A stretch of DNA of 25,807 nucleotides, taken from Clostridiales bacterium UBA4080 (GTDB taxonomy: Bacteria; Bacillota; Clostridia; Lachnospirales; Vallitaleaceae). The DNA lies in contig DFYO01000028.1 of NCBI GenBank assembly GCA_002381865.1, forward strand, positions 1 through 25,807, in the 5' to 3' direction. A program made the translations under genes and the position numbers. Shown here piece by piece: positions 1 through 5,756 of the stretch (positions within the stretch are counted from its first letter, which is position 1; every line of letters begins with the position of its first letter). The notes beneath the pieces were generated by a model, which was given only the letters and a program-made list of their open reading frames with translations, had not been told where the DNA came from and searched no databases.

Positions 1-26
1 TTCTTAAAATGTTTCACGTGAAACAT
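1..26 (-). CDS. Start of an unidentified minus-strand gene, cut by the window edge
   Basis: Read on the minus strand, an AGGAGG ribosome binding site (31-36) stands four bases before an ATG at 26-24, and the frame stays open for eight codons to the edge (MFHVKHFK). The first six codons are made by the parS palindrome. The residues are dictated by parS, so they do not identify the protein. Position suggests soj/parA or another chromosome-partition gene, but that is inference. The spacing of the ribosome binding site is slightly short. The call is tentative because only 26 bases are visible. Confidence 0.4.
10..25. promoter_or_regulatory. parS centromere site
   Basis: The 16-base palindrome TGTTTCACGTGAAACA matches the widely conserved bacterial parS consensus bound by ParB/Spo0J; the symmetry extends by one base on each side (9-26). 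ParB loads here as a CTP-dependent clamp and recruits SMC and ParA. No Spo0J-type ParB gene is present in the window, so its protein must be encoded elsewhere, possibly just beyond the left edge. The site overlaps a likely translation start on the minus strand, which would let ParB binding influence that gene. Confidence 0.92.
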
Positions 27-95
27 CAAGCCTCCTACACATCTAATCCCCTTCAAGGCCGAGAATTGTTGCCACCCTTTAGTTCTGCATCTCAC

Positions 96-191
96 GCCCG
101 ATGGGATACTCAATTCGGGAGCGCACAGGAGTAAGCGCTTTCCCTTATGCACACGACGTGCATGGGAAAGCAGAATGAGTATCCCTCGGGC
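96..191. repeat. 96-bp imperfect palindrome with internal hairpins
   Basis: The outer arms 96-112 and 176-191 pair over 16 bases with a single bulged T at 102 (GCCCGA-T-GGGATACTCA against TGAGTATCCCTCGGGC). Inside, GCTTTCCC (137-144) pairs with GGGAAAGC (164-171), and ATGCAC (147-152) pairs with GTGCAT (158-163) around a five-base loop. A competing small stem AGCGC/GCGCT (120-124/135-139) is also possible. The whole can fold as a long branched hairpin. It resembles a small non-coding palindromic repeat element or a structured RNA. I do not recognise the family. Confidence 0.75.
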
Positions 192-201
192 TTACAGCAT
201 C

Positions 202-307
202 CTTCCACCAGCAACAATTCGACTCCCCCTTAGTTCTAACAATATACTTCTACCAGCAACAATTCGACTCCCCTGTAGTTCTAACAATATACTTCCACCA
301 GCAACAA
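202..307. repeat. 45-bp tandem repeat, about 2.4 copies
   Basis: Copies lie at 202-246 and 247-291, differing at only a few positions, followed by a partial copy at 292-307 that diverges after CAGCAACAA. A weaker related segment, AATT then about eleven bases then TTAGTTCT, is visible at 64-86, on the other side of the 96-bp palindrome. The block GCAACAATTC of the repeat (211-220, 256-265) also occurs inverted at 63-72. The unit length is a multiple of three, but I see no start or sensible protein, so it is treated as non-coding. Confidence 0.8.
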
Positions 308-334
308 AACAACAATATCACCAAAACAAGAATA

Positions 335-349
335 GCGTTCGGTGAACGC
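335..349. repeat. Short hairpin
   Basis: GCGTTC (335-340) and GAACGC (344-349) form a perfect six-pair stem with a three-base loop. It lies directly beside the larger inverted repeat at 358-408 and may belong to the same element. No thymine run follows on either strand, so it does not look like a terminator. Confidence 0.6.
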
Positions 350-357
350 GTTTCTCG

Positions 358-408
358 TAGAATAGGAAAGTATGGTCTCTTGCAAGCAAGACGAACTTTC
401 CTATTCTA
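358..408. repeat. 14-bp inverted repeat with a nested small stem
   Basis: TAGAATAGGAAAGT (358-371) and ACTTTCCTATTCTA (395-408) are exact reverse complements separated by 23 bases. The spacer can form a small inner stem (CTTG 379-382 with CAAG 387-390). This strong palindrome lies just downstream, in the leftward sense, of the degU terminator. It could be a backup terminator, a mobile palindromic repeat, or a protein-binding element. No family was recognised. Confidence 0.75.
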
Positions 409-410
409 TA

Positions 411-440
411 AAAAAAGAGCCAGATTAAAATCCAGCTCTC
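411..440 (-). terminator. Intrinsic terminator of degSU
   Basis: On the minus strand, AGAGC pairs with GCTCT (plus-strand arms 416-420 and 435-439), with an inner GAT/ATC pair. The structure is followed by a run of T (the A run at 409-416 on the plus strand). It lies about 60 bases after the degU stop codon. Confidence 0.75.
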
Positions 441-501
441 CAAAAAACCCCATCTATTCGTAGCCACAGCTACCCTTTTTCAAGGTAACACAAAATAAAA
501 A

Positions 502-1149
502 CTAAAAAACATCAACAACCTTATTTTTAATAGCAAAAACAGCAGCCTGGGTCCTATCAGAAACATCAATCTTCTTAAAAATATTAGAAATATGATTTTT
601 AACCGTCTTTTCACTAATACCAAGCCTGTCTGCAATTTCCTTATTAAGCATACCCTCAGTAATAAGCTTTAAAACCTCAACCTCTCTCTTTGTAAGAAGC
701 TCCGTAGCCTCATTATACTCAGGCTTTCCATTCATTCTTCTATGCAGCTTAGCAGCCATACTGGGCTGAATATATACATCTCCATTATAAATCTGATGAA
801 TCGCCTTAATAAGAACATCCGCTTCAGAATCCTTTAAAACATACCCCTGAATTCCGATCTCTTCAGCTTTATACAAATACTCAACCTCATTATGAATAGT
901 CAGCATTAAAATGCTAGTATTAATACCCGTATCCTTGAGTCTTTGAATAACCTCTAAGCCATTCATAACAGGCATATTAATATCAAGAAGCACAATATCA
1001 GGCTTATACGCTTCAATCTTTTCAATAGCCTCAATACCATTCCCAGCCTGTGCAACAACCTCTATATCCTCTTCAAGCTCAATCAACTGTTTTAATCCTT
1101 CTCTGACCATAGAATGATCATCCGCAATCAAAATTTTTATCTTTTCCAT
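502..1149 (-). CDS. degU: DegU-like response regulator (NarL/FixJ family)
   Basis: DNA-binding response regulator of 215 residues, expected to be phosphorylated by the kinase encoded just upstream and then to activate or repress genes as a dimer. The receiver domain covers about residues 4-120, with acidic pair D10-D11, phospho-acceptor D56 (in LLDINMP) and the conserved lysine in GYVLKDS. A LuxR-type helix-turn-helix fills about 150-210, with ISEKTVKNHISNIFKKI and DRTQAAVFAIKN, very close to Bacillus subtilis DegU from memory. The ATG follows the kinase stop by two bases, and the AGAGG ribosome binding site lies in the kinase's last codons, so translation is coupled. The regulon cannot be read from the window. 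In Bacilli the family controls exoenzymes, motility and competence. Confidence 0.88.
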   Translation of the reverse strand: MEKIKILIADDHSMVREGLKQLIELEEDIEVVAQAGNGIEAIEKIEAYKPDIVLLDINMPVMNGLEVIQRLKDTGINTSILMLTIHNEVEYLYKAEEIGIQGYVLKDSEADVLIKAIHQIYNGDVYIQPSMAAKLHRRMNGKPEYNEATELLTKREVEVLKLITEGMLNKEIADRLGISEKTVKNHISNIFKKIDVSDRTQAAVFAIKNKVVDVF

Positions 1150-1151
1150 AT

Positions 1152-2315
1152 TTATACCTCTTTTTTTAATAGGATTGGCAACTTAACAACAATATCAGTG
1201 CCCGCTTCTGGTGTGGAGCATAAATGAAAATGTCCACCTAGCAAACTTGTTCTTTCTCGCATCATAGAAATACCAAAGCCCCTATTATCATCATGGTATA
1301 ATTCTATATCATCAACATTAAAACCCATTCCATTGTCATTAATATTTAACACAATAAAATTTTCCTCAAGTTTAATATTAACCCTTACCCTCGTAGCCCT
1401 AGAATGCTTTTTGATATTATTCATTGCCTCTTGAGAAATGCGATAAATAGTAAGAATAACTATAGGGTCAACTCTTAAATTTATCCCTCTCTGATATTCA
1501 ACATCAATATCCATATCAAGCTCACTTTGAATTTCATCAATCATTCTGTCTATCGTAGGAATCAAACCCAAATCATCAATAGACATTGGCCTCAAATTAT
1601 GGATAAGTCTCCGTGTATCATCAATAGTTGCACGAATCAAAAGCTTTAAAGTATTCAACTCAAGCTTAGTTCTATCAATATCCTTATCCATAAGCTTAAT
1701 ACATAATTCTGTCTTCAGCAGAAGATTAGAAAGATTCTGAGTAGGCCCATCGTGCATATCACGAGCAATTCTTTTTCTTTCAGCCTCTTGAGCCTTTAAA
1801 ACCTTTACTCCAACAGACTCTTCATCTCCAAGTGCAAGAATCTGACTTGGATTTTTTTTAATATCTCCCGAAATAACCTCATAGGCAATATTAAAATCAT
1901 CTAATAGTTTATCGGCATAATCATAGTTTCTTTTTACCTCAAACAAATTAAGCTCCAATTCACATCTTCTCAAATTATATGTTTTATTATCACTAAGAGC
2001 CTTTTCAATACATTCCTCAAATCGTTTTATCTTAAGTAGATAGCCATCATAAGCTTCCTCCAAAAAATCACCGTTATTCCGCTGATTATAGATTCTGCTT
2101 TTTAGCAGCCCCAATTCATCCTTGTTACTTTCTATTAAATCTTGAGCTTCAATAATCTTAAGCTTCAGCTTTACAAATTCTTCTTCAAGCTCAAAATATT
2201 CCTGCTTTGAGCTTACTCCAATATTTTCAAACTCCTTGCGAGCTTCATCAATTGAAGTTAAAATATTGTTCACTATCTGATTAAGTTTATTATATTTATC
2301 CTGATACTTTTTCAT
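1152..2315 (-). CDS. degS: DegS-like cytoplasmic sensor histidine kinase
   Basis: Histidine kinase of 387 residues without membrane segments. Residues about 1-150 are rich in charged heptad-like sequence and likely form a coiled-coil sensor domain, as in DegS. The HisKA_3 dimerisation motif with phospho-accepting H188 lies in RIARDMHDGPTQ. The ATPase domain follows, with the N box around EAMNNIKKHS, then DNGMGF and GFGISMMRER. The order and motifs match DegS, including the RPMSIDDLGLIPT segment. It is the first gene of a two-gene operon with degU. A ribosome binding site AAGGA stands eight bases before the ATG. The stimulus is unknown. The location close to oriC between noc and a parS site is unusual for this pair. 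Confidence 0.88.
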   Translation of the reverse strand: MKKYQDKYNKLNQIVNNILTSIDEARKEFENIGVSSKQEYFELEEEFVKLKLKIIEAQDLIESNKDELGLLKSRIYNQRNNGDFLEEAYDGYLLKIKRFEECIEKALSDNKTYNLRRCELELNLFEVKRNYDYADKLLDDFNIAYEVISGDIKKNPSQILALGDEESVGVKVLKAQEAERKRIARDMHDGPTQNLSNLLLKTELCIKLMDKDIDRTKLELNTLKLLIRATIDDTRRLIHNLRPMSIDDLGLIPTIDRMIDEIQSELDMDIDVEYQRGINLRVDPIVILTIYRISQEAMNNIKKHSRATRVRVNIKLEENFIVLNINDNGMGFNVDDIELYHDDNRGFGISMMRERTSLLGGHFHLCSTPEAGTDIVVKLPILLKKEV

Positions 2316-2354
2316 AGGAGTTGTCCTTACTTAAATAATAAAATGATACATCTT

Positions 2355-2383
2355 ATTATAAACCAAGGAATTTATAAAAACAA
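2355..2383 (-). promoter_or_regulatory. Promoter of degSU
   Basis: On the minus strand, TTGTTT (plus positions 2378-2383) and a perfect TATAAT (2355-2360) are separated by exactly 17 bases, a sigma-A-type arrangement. The predicted start lies about 30 bases before the degS ATG. It is divergent from the hydrolase promoter 125 bases away. Confidence 0.65.
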
Positions 2384-2508
2384 TAGCAGCAGAGGTGAGC
2401 TATTTGTACTATTTAAGGCATTTTCAGCGAAATTAGCTACAAGGTTATAATAATCAGCAGGAACCTAACACCTTAGAATATTCAATTATGCAGATTTAGG
2501 ATTTTCTA

Positions 2509-2537
2509 TTGATATTTAGAGTGATATAATACATAAT
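2509..2537 (+). promoter_or_regulatory. Promoter of the hydrolase gene
   Basis: TTGATA (2509-2514) and CATAAT (2532-2537) are separated by 17 bases, about 30 bases before the ATG at 2568. The stretch between the two divergent promoters (2384-2508) shows no other clear structure. Confidence 0.5.
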
Positions 2538-2567
2538 ATAGATATACTTTGCAATAAGGAGAAACCC

Positions 2568-3530
2568 ATGAAGAAAGCATTTAAAAATATAAGCAAAGGT
2601 GCGCTATGTATTGGAATTGTATTACTCATAGCACATATCGCAAATACATTATTCTTTTTTATTTCTACATTAAATAAAAAAATTACCGAATACAACAGTC
2701 ATTTCTACGACTGGAAATTCGGAAAAATCCATTATACGACCTATGGCACAGGAAAACCCTTACTCTGTATTCATGGATTAGAAAACGGAGCTTCATCCTA
2801 CGAATTTCACAGCCTAATTAAAACACTTTCAAAAACCAACAAGGTATATGCTATAGATTTGCTTGGATACGGTAATTCTGAAAAACCAAAAATTACATAT
2901 ACAGCATATCTTTATGTTCAACTTTTAAGTGATTTTATAAAAAATGTAATTGGTCAGGATACTAACATAATTACAAGCGGGAAAAGCAATTCCTTTGTTA
3001 CAATGCTATCTATTCAAAATGATACTAATATAGAAAAAATGATTTTTATAAATCCAGAAGATATAAATGCTCTTGCAAAAAATCCAACAAAAAGAAATCT
3101 GGTATGCAAACATATTATAGAGCTACCTATAATTGGAACTGCTATATATTTACTTTTAAGCTCAAAGCCTAAGCTAAAACAACTATTTAAAAAACAATAT
3201 TTTTTCAATGCTTCTTATATAAGCAAAAAAATATTCAATTCCTTTTATGAAAACTCTCATCTAGGTGAAGCTAGCAACAAATATATATATGCGTCAAACA
3301 CCTTTAGATATAATAATGTTAATATATCACATGCACTACAGCAAACAAACAATAGTATATACATTATACAGGGTAGTGAAAGAAATGAATATCACGAGGA
3401 TGTAATAAACGGCTACAAAAAAGTAAATGCATCCATTGAGGGAACAGTAGTTTATAAAGCAAAAGCCTTTCCGCATATTGAAAGACCATCCTCAACACTC
3501 GAAATATTAAAGCTGTTTTTAGATGAATAA
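2568..3530 (+). CDS. Membrane-anchored alpha/beta hydrolase
   Basis: Protein of 320 residues with one N-terminal hydrophobic segment (about 12-35) that likely anchors it in the membrane, the rest being an alpha/beta-hydrolase fold. Visible landmarks are the oxyanion motif LCIHG (66-70), the DLLGYGNSEKP segment (97-107) and a nucleophile elbow G138-K-S140-N-S142. The likely catalytic histidine is H303 in AFPHIERP, near the C-terminus. The elbow reads GxSxS rather than the usual GxSxG. The usual acid after strand 7 (IQGSERNE, about 268-274) is not a clear aspartate. It may be an esterase or lipase-like enzyme of unknown substrate, or one with altered activity. It stands alone on the plus strand among minus-strand genes, with its own promoter and AAGGAG site six bases before ATG. 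Confidence 0.8.
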   Translation: MKKAFKNISKGALCIGIVLLIAHIANTLFFFISTLNKKITEYNSHFYDWKFGKIHYTTYGTGKPLLCIHGLENGASSYEFHSLIKTLSKTNKVYAIDLLGYGNSEKPKITYTAYLYVQLLSDFIKNVIGQDTNIITSGKSNSFVTMLSIQNDTNIEKMIFINPEDINALAKNPTKRNLVCKHIIELPIIGTAIYLLLSSKPKLKQLFKKQYFFNASYISKKIFNSFYENSHLGEASNKYIYASNTFRYNNVNISHALQQTNNSIYIIQGSERNEYHEDVINGYKKVNASIEGTVVYKAKAFPHIERPSSTLEILKLFLDE

Positions 3531-3575
3531 ACCCCTTTAATAAAATTATTTTAAAAAACATACTTTCCTATTATA

Positions 3576-3611
3576 TAAAGAAGTGCAGATTTTAATGTCT
3601 GCACTTCTTTA
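3576..3611. terminator. Bidirectional terminator between hydrolase and GNAT genes
   Basis: A 14-pair perfect stem (3576-3589 with 3598-3611) around an eight-base loop carries A-rich and T-rich flanks on both sides, so it can stop transcription from either direction. It separates two convergent genes. The GNAT stop codon (3592-3594) sits in the loop, so part of the GNAT coding sequence forms one arm. Confidence 0.85.
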
Positions 3612-4113
3612 ATTTATTCTGAGTCAATATTAATTTAACTTCATTAGCTTCAGGTATAGCAGCACTTGAATCCTCTAATAGTATTGCCCCGGAATTACTT
3701 CTACTATTATCATTTGATACCTCTAAGGCTTTATCAATATAAAAACCTACTCTAGTAAAAAATCCAGCTACATCAGGAGGGGACATAACCCATATTTGTT
3801 TTGCTCCCAGTCTAAAGGCTCTATCTATAAGCATTTTAATTACAAGATCACCCAGCTGTTCTTTCTGATATTCTTTTTTAACAAATATCTTGTCTAATAT
3901 ATATATATCATTATTCAAACCGCTGTCTTGAAATAATGTTCCAACAGCTGCATCCTCATCATCGATTATAACAATAACATGAGCTGCTTCTTGATCCCCA
4001 GTTTTATCAACAAATTTATATCTAAGTCTTGGAAATTGTTCACATGCAATTCTTCTAAGAGTATACACCCTGTGCATATCTTCTTTACCATTAATAATAA
4101 TTCCTTCTAACAT
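3592..4113 (-). CDS. GNAT-family N-acetyltransferase
   Basis: Protein of 173 residues with the acetyl-CoA-binding core of the GNAT fold. Strand 4 and motif A lie at about 72-100 (ILDKIFVKKEYQKEQLGDL), and motif B at 118-124 (FFTRVGF). In motif A the usual R-G-x-G-x-G/A pattern is degenerate (Q83-K-E-Q86-L-G88), keeping one glycine. The acceptor substrate cannot be told. The last ~45 residues are not typical of the minimal fold. The gene follows noc by 45 bases with an AAGGAG site, probably as the last gene of the rpmH-noc operon. A TATAAT hexamer (4149-4154, minus) without a good -35 partner could add a weak own start. Confidence 0.75.
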   Translation of the reverse strand: MLEGIIINGKEDMHRVYTLRRIACEQFPRLRYKFVDKTGDQEAAHVIVIIDDEDAAVGTLFQDSGLNNDIYILDKIFVKKEYQKEQLGDLVIKMLIDRAFRLGAKQIWVMSPPDVAGFFTRVGFYIDKALEVSNDNSRSNSGAILLEDSSAAIPEANEVKLILTQNKLKKCRH

Positions 4114-4158
4114 ATTAGCTCCTTGCGTAGTTTATTATTTATATACGAATTATACTGT

Positions 4159-4971
4159 CTATTTATTCATAGGTATTCTTATTGAAATATGATATTCATC
4201 TTCTCCTTCTTCAAGAGCATACTTAATATCCATTCCTTTTTCTCTCATAAGCTCAACCGATTGCTTAATATTAGAAGTAAATACTCTGATATCTTTAAAG
4301 TATTTTTTAAGCATCGGATTTGAGGCATCTACATTCTTAATATCCTCATCATCATCTTTACCCAGCATATACTCAATAAGTTCTTCCGTCCTCTTAACAT
4401 TTAAAGACTGAGATACAATTCTGTCAAGAGCAAAAATTTGAAGCTCAGAGGAGGGTAGCTTGAGCAATGCTCTCGCATGTCTTTCAGAAAGTTCTTCATC
4501 TAGTAGTATTTTTACAACCTTGTCAGACAACTTTAATAGTCTAAGTTTATTAGCTATAGTCGACTGACTTTTCCCAACTTGTCTTGCAATATCTTCTTGT
4601 ATTAGATTATATTCCGCCATTAAATTATAATAGCCTTCAGCCTCTTCAAAATAATTCAAATTCTCTCTTTGTAAATTTTCAATGAGCGCAAGTACCGCAC
4701 TATCCTTGTCATTTACTTCAATAATTATTGCAGGAATTTTTTCCAGATTAGCAAGCTTTGCTGCTCTTAATCTTCTTTCGCCTGCAACTAGCTCATATTT
4801 ATCCTTATCAATTTTTCTGACATTTATTGGTTGTATAACACCAAATTCTTTTATTGAGTTTTTTAATTCCTCCAGCATATCCTTATCAAAAACCTTTCTT
4901 GGCTGATTAGGATTTGCAGCTATCTGTGAAATTGGAACCATCAAAATATTATAATCATGATCTTTATTCAT
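4159..4971 (-). CDS. noc: Nucleoid occlusion protein Noc (ParB-family CTPase)
   Basis: ParB-family DNA-binding CTP switch of 270 residues. The CTP-binding boxes are seen as GERR (64-67) and ENLQR (98-102), followed by a helix-turn-helix domain (about 122-170). It is called Noc, not Spo0J, because the four residues known to set binding specificity in this family (Q173, K179, K184, R201 in Caulobacter ParB numbering) are all of the Noc type here: Q136, K142, K147 and R164, at a constant offset of 37. Noc binds NBS sites and keeps the division septum off the chromosome. The N-terminus before the ParB domain is only about ten residues and lacks the cationic amphipathic helix of Bacillus Noc. GGAGG precedes the ATG, and a TAG stop two codons upstream fixes the start. 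No parA follows. Confidence 0.88.
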   Translation of the reverse strand: MNKDHDYNILMVPISQIAANPNQPRKVFDKDMLEELKNSIKEFGVIQPINVRKIDKDKYELVAGERRLRAAKLANLEKIPAIIIEVNDKDSAVLALIENLQRENLNYFEEAEGYYNLMAEYNLIQEDIARQVGKSQSTIANKLRLLKLSDKVVKILLDEELSERHARALLKLPSSELQIFALDRIVSQSLNVKRTEELIEYMLGKDDDEDIKNVDASNPMLKKYFKDIRVFTSNIKQSVELMREKGMDIKYALEEGEDEYHISIRIPMNK

Positions 4972-5003
4972 TGACTAACCTCCGTAAAAGATAGTTGATA
5001 TTT

Positions 5004-5017
5004 ATTTCCGGGGAAAT
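5004..5017. promoter_or_regulatory. Noc-binding-site-like palindrome
   Basis: ATTTCCGGGGAAAT differs from the Noc-binding sequence ATTTCCCGGGAAAT at one central base. The arms TATTTCC and GGAAATA (5003-5009, 5012-5018) are perfectly symmetrical. It lies 33 bases upstream of the noc start, between rsmG and noc, where Noc could bind both as a spreading site and as an autoregulator. Confidence 0.65.
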
Positions 5018-5028
5018 ATAATTATCTA

Positions 5029-5745
5029 TTATAATGGATTCTTTAAGGGCATTCCAGCTTTTCTTGGGTATCTATTCTGAGTTTGCTTAATTTTGCTAAT
5101 AAAAATATAAGCTCTGTTAATATCAGAAGCAGGCAAGGGGATTAGTTCAATAGAATCAATTACTCCTCCTAAAACTAAAATTGCATTTTTAGCGTCCTCT
5201 AATTCCATTTCATAATCAGATGATTTATATGAAATAAAAACACCTCCAACACGCACAAACGGTATACAGTATTCAGAAAGAGTTGCCAGATTACTTACGG
5301 CGCGAGAAACCACAACATCATAATGTTCACGATGCTCTAGGTTTTTAGCCAGGTCTTCAGCTCTTGAATGTATACACTGTACATTATCAAGCTTTAAATC
5401 AGAAACAACGGCGTTCAGAAATTGAACTTTTTTATTTACTGAATCCATTAAAGTCAATCTAAGTGAAGGGTAGATAATTTTCAAAGGAATACCTGGAAAT
5501 CCCGCTCCGGTACCTAAGTCTAATATAGACTCAGTAGCACTTAAATCCTTTGCCTTCAAAAATAATAAGCTATCTAAAAAATGCTTCACTACAACACCTT
5601 CTGGATCAGTAATAGCAGTGAGATTAAATTTCTCATTCCATTCAATCAATAGCTCATAATATCTTGAAAATTGTTCAAGCATTTTTTCTGTATATGCTAT
5701 ACCTATTTGTTCAAGGCCTTCTATTAATAATTCAAGTTTTTCCAT
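5029..5745 (-). CDS. rsmG: 16S rRNA (guanine-527-N7)-methyltransferase
   Basis: RsmG (GidB), 238 residues, transfers a methyl group from S-adenosylmethionine to N7 of G527 in 16S rRNA. The SAM-binding motif I is at 74-90 (ILDLGTGAGFPGIPLKI), preceded by VVKHFLDSLLFL, and VVSRAVSNLATLSEY follows, all typical of the family. GAGGAAG precedes the ATG. The gene begins 11 bases after mnmG ends, as in most Firmicutes. In other bacteria, loss-of-function changes in this enzyme give low-level streptomycin resistance. Confidence 0.95.
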   Translation of the reverse strand: MEKLELLIEGLEQIGIAYTEKMLEQFSRYYELLIEWNEKFNLTAITDPEGVVVKHFLDSLLFLKAKDLSATESILDLGTGAGFPGIPLKIIYPSLRLTLMDSVNKKVQFLNAVVSDLKLDNVQCIHSRAEDLAKNLEHREHYDVVVSRAVSNLATLSEYCIPFVRVGGVFISYKSSDYEMELEDAKNAILVLGGVIDSIELIPLPASDINRAYIFISKIKQTQNRYPRKAGMPLKNPL

Positions 5746-5756
5746 TTTTACTTCCT

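Larger units (their letters stand above)
27..501. other. Gene-free, palindrome- and repeat-rich stretch
   Basis: I find no convincing coding sequence in these 475 bases. The stretch holds a 96-base folded palindrome (96-191), a 45-base tandem repeat (202-307), two further hairpins (335-349 and 358-408) and the degU terminator (411-440). Base composition of the 60-230 part is near half G+C, clearly higher than the genes around it. Read leftward, it would be the upstream region of the gene starting at 26. It may be a repetitive element, a structured leader RNA, or both. Confidence 0.7.

Noticed and set aside
60..90. On the minus strand, AAAGGGTGGCAAC resembles the T-box antiterminator motif AGGGTGGNACCGCG
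   Set aside because: The match breaks after GGCAAC, no Stem I or specifier loop is visible, no terminator with a T run follows, and the same AGAACTA..GGGG block recurs in the tandem repeats, so it is best explained by the repeat family.
202..307. Repeats considered as a CRISPR array
   Set aside because: Units are directly contiguous, near-identical over the whole 45 bases, and have no variable spacers; no cas gene is present.
3558..3571. Sequence similar to one arm of the 358-408 inverted repeat taken as a second copy of that element
   Set aside because: Only about eleven bases match and the partner arm is missing; it may be chance in AT-rich DNA. Mentioned only as a hint in the finding on 335-408.
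4159..4971. ParB-family gene considered as spo0J/parB
   Set aside because: The helix-turn-helix residues that set specificity are all of the Noc type, its position directly after rsmG is that of noc, and no parA is adjacent.
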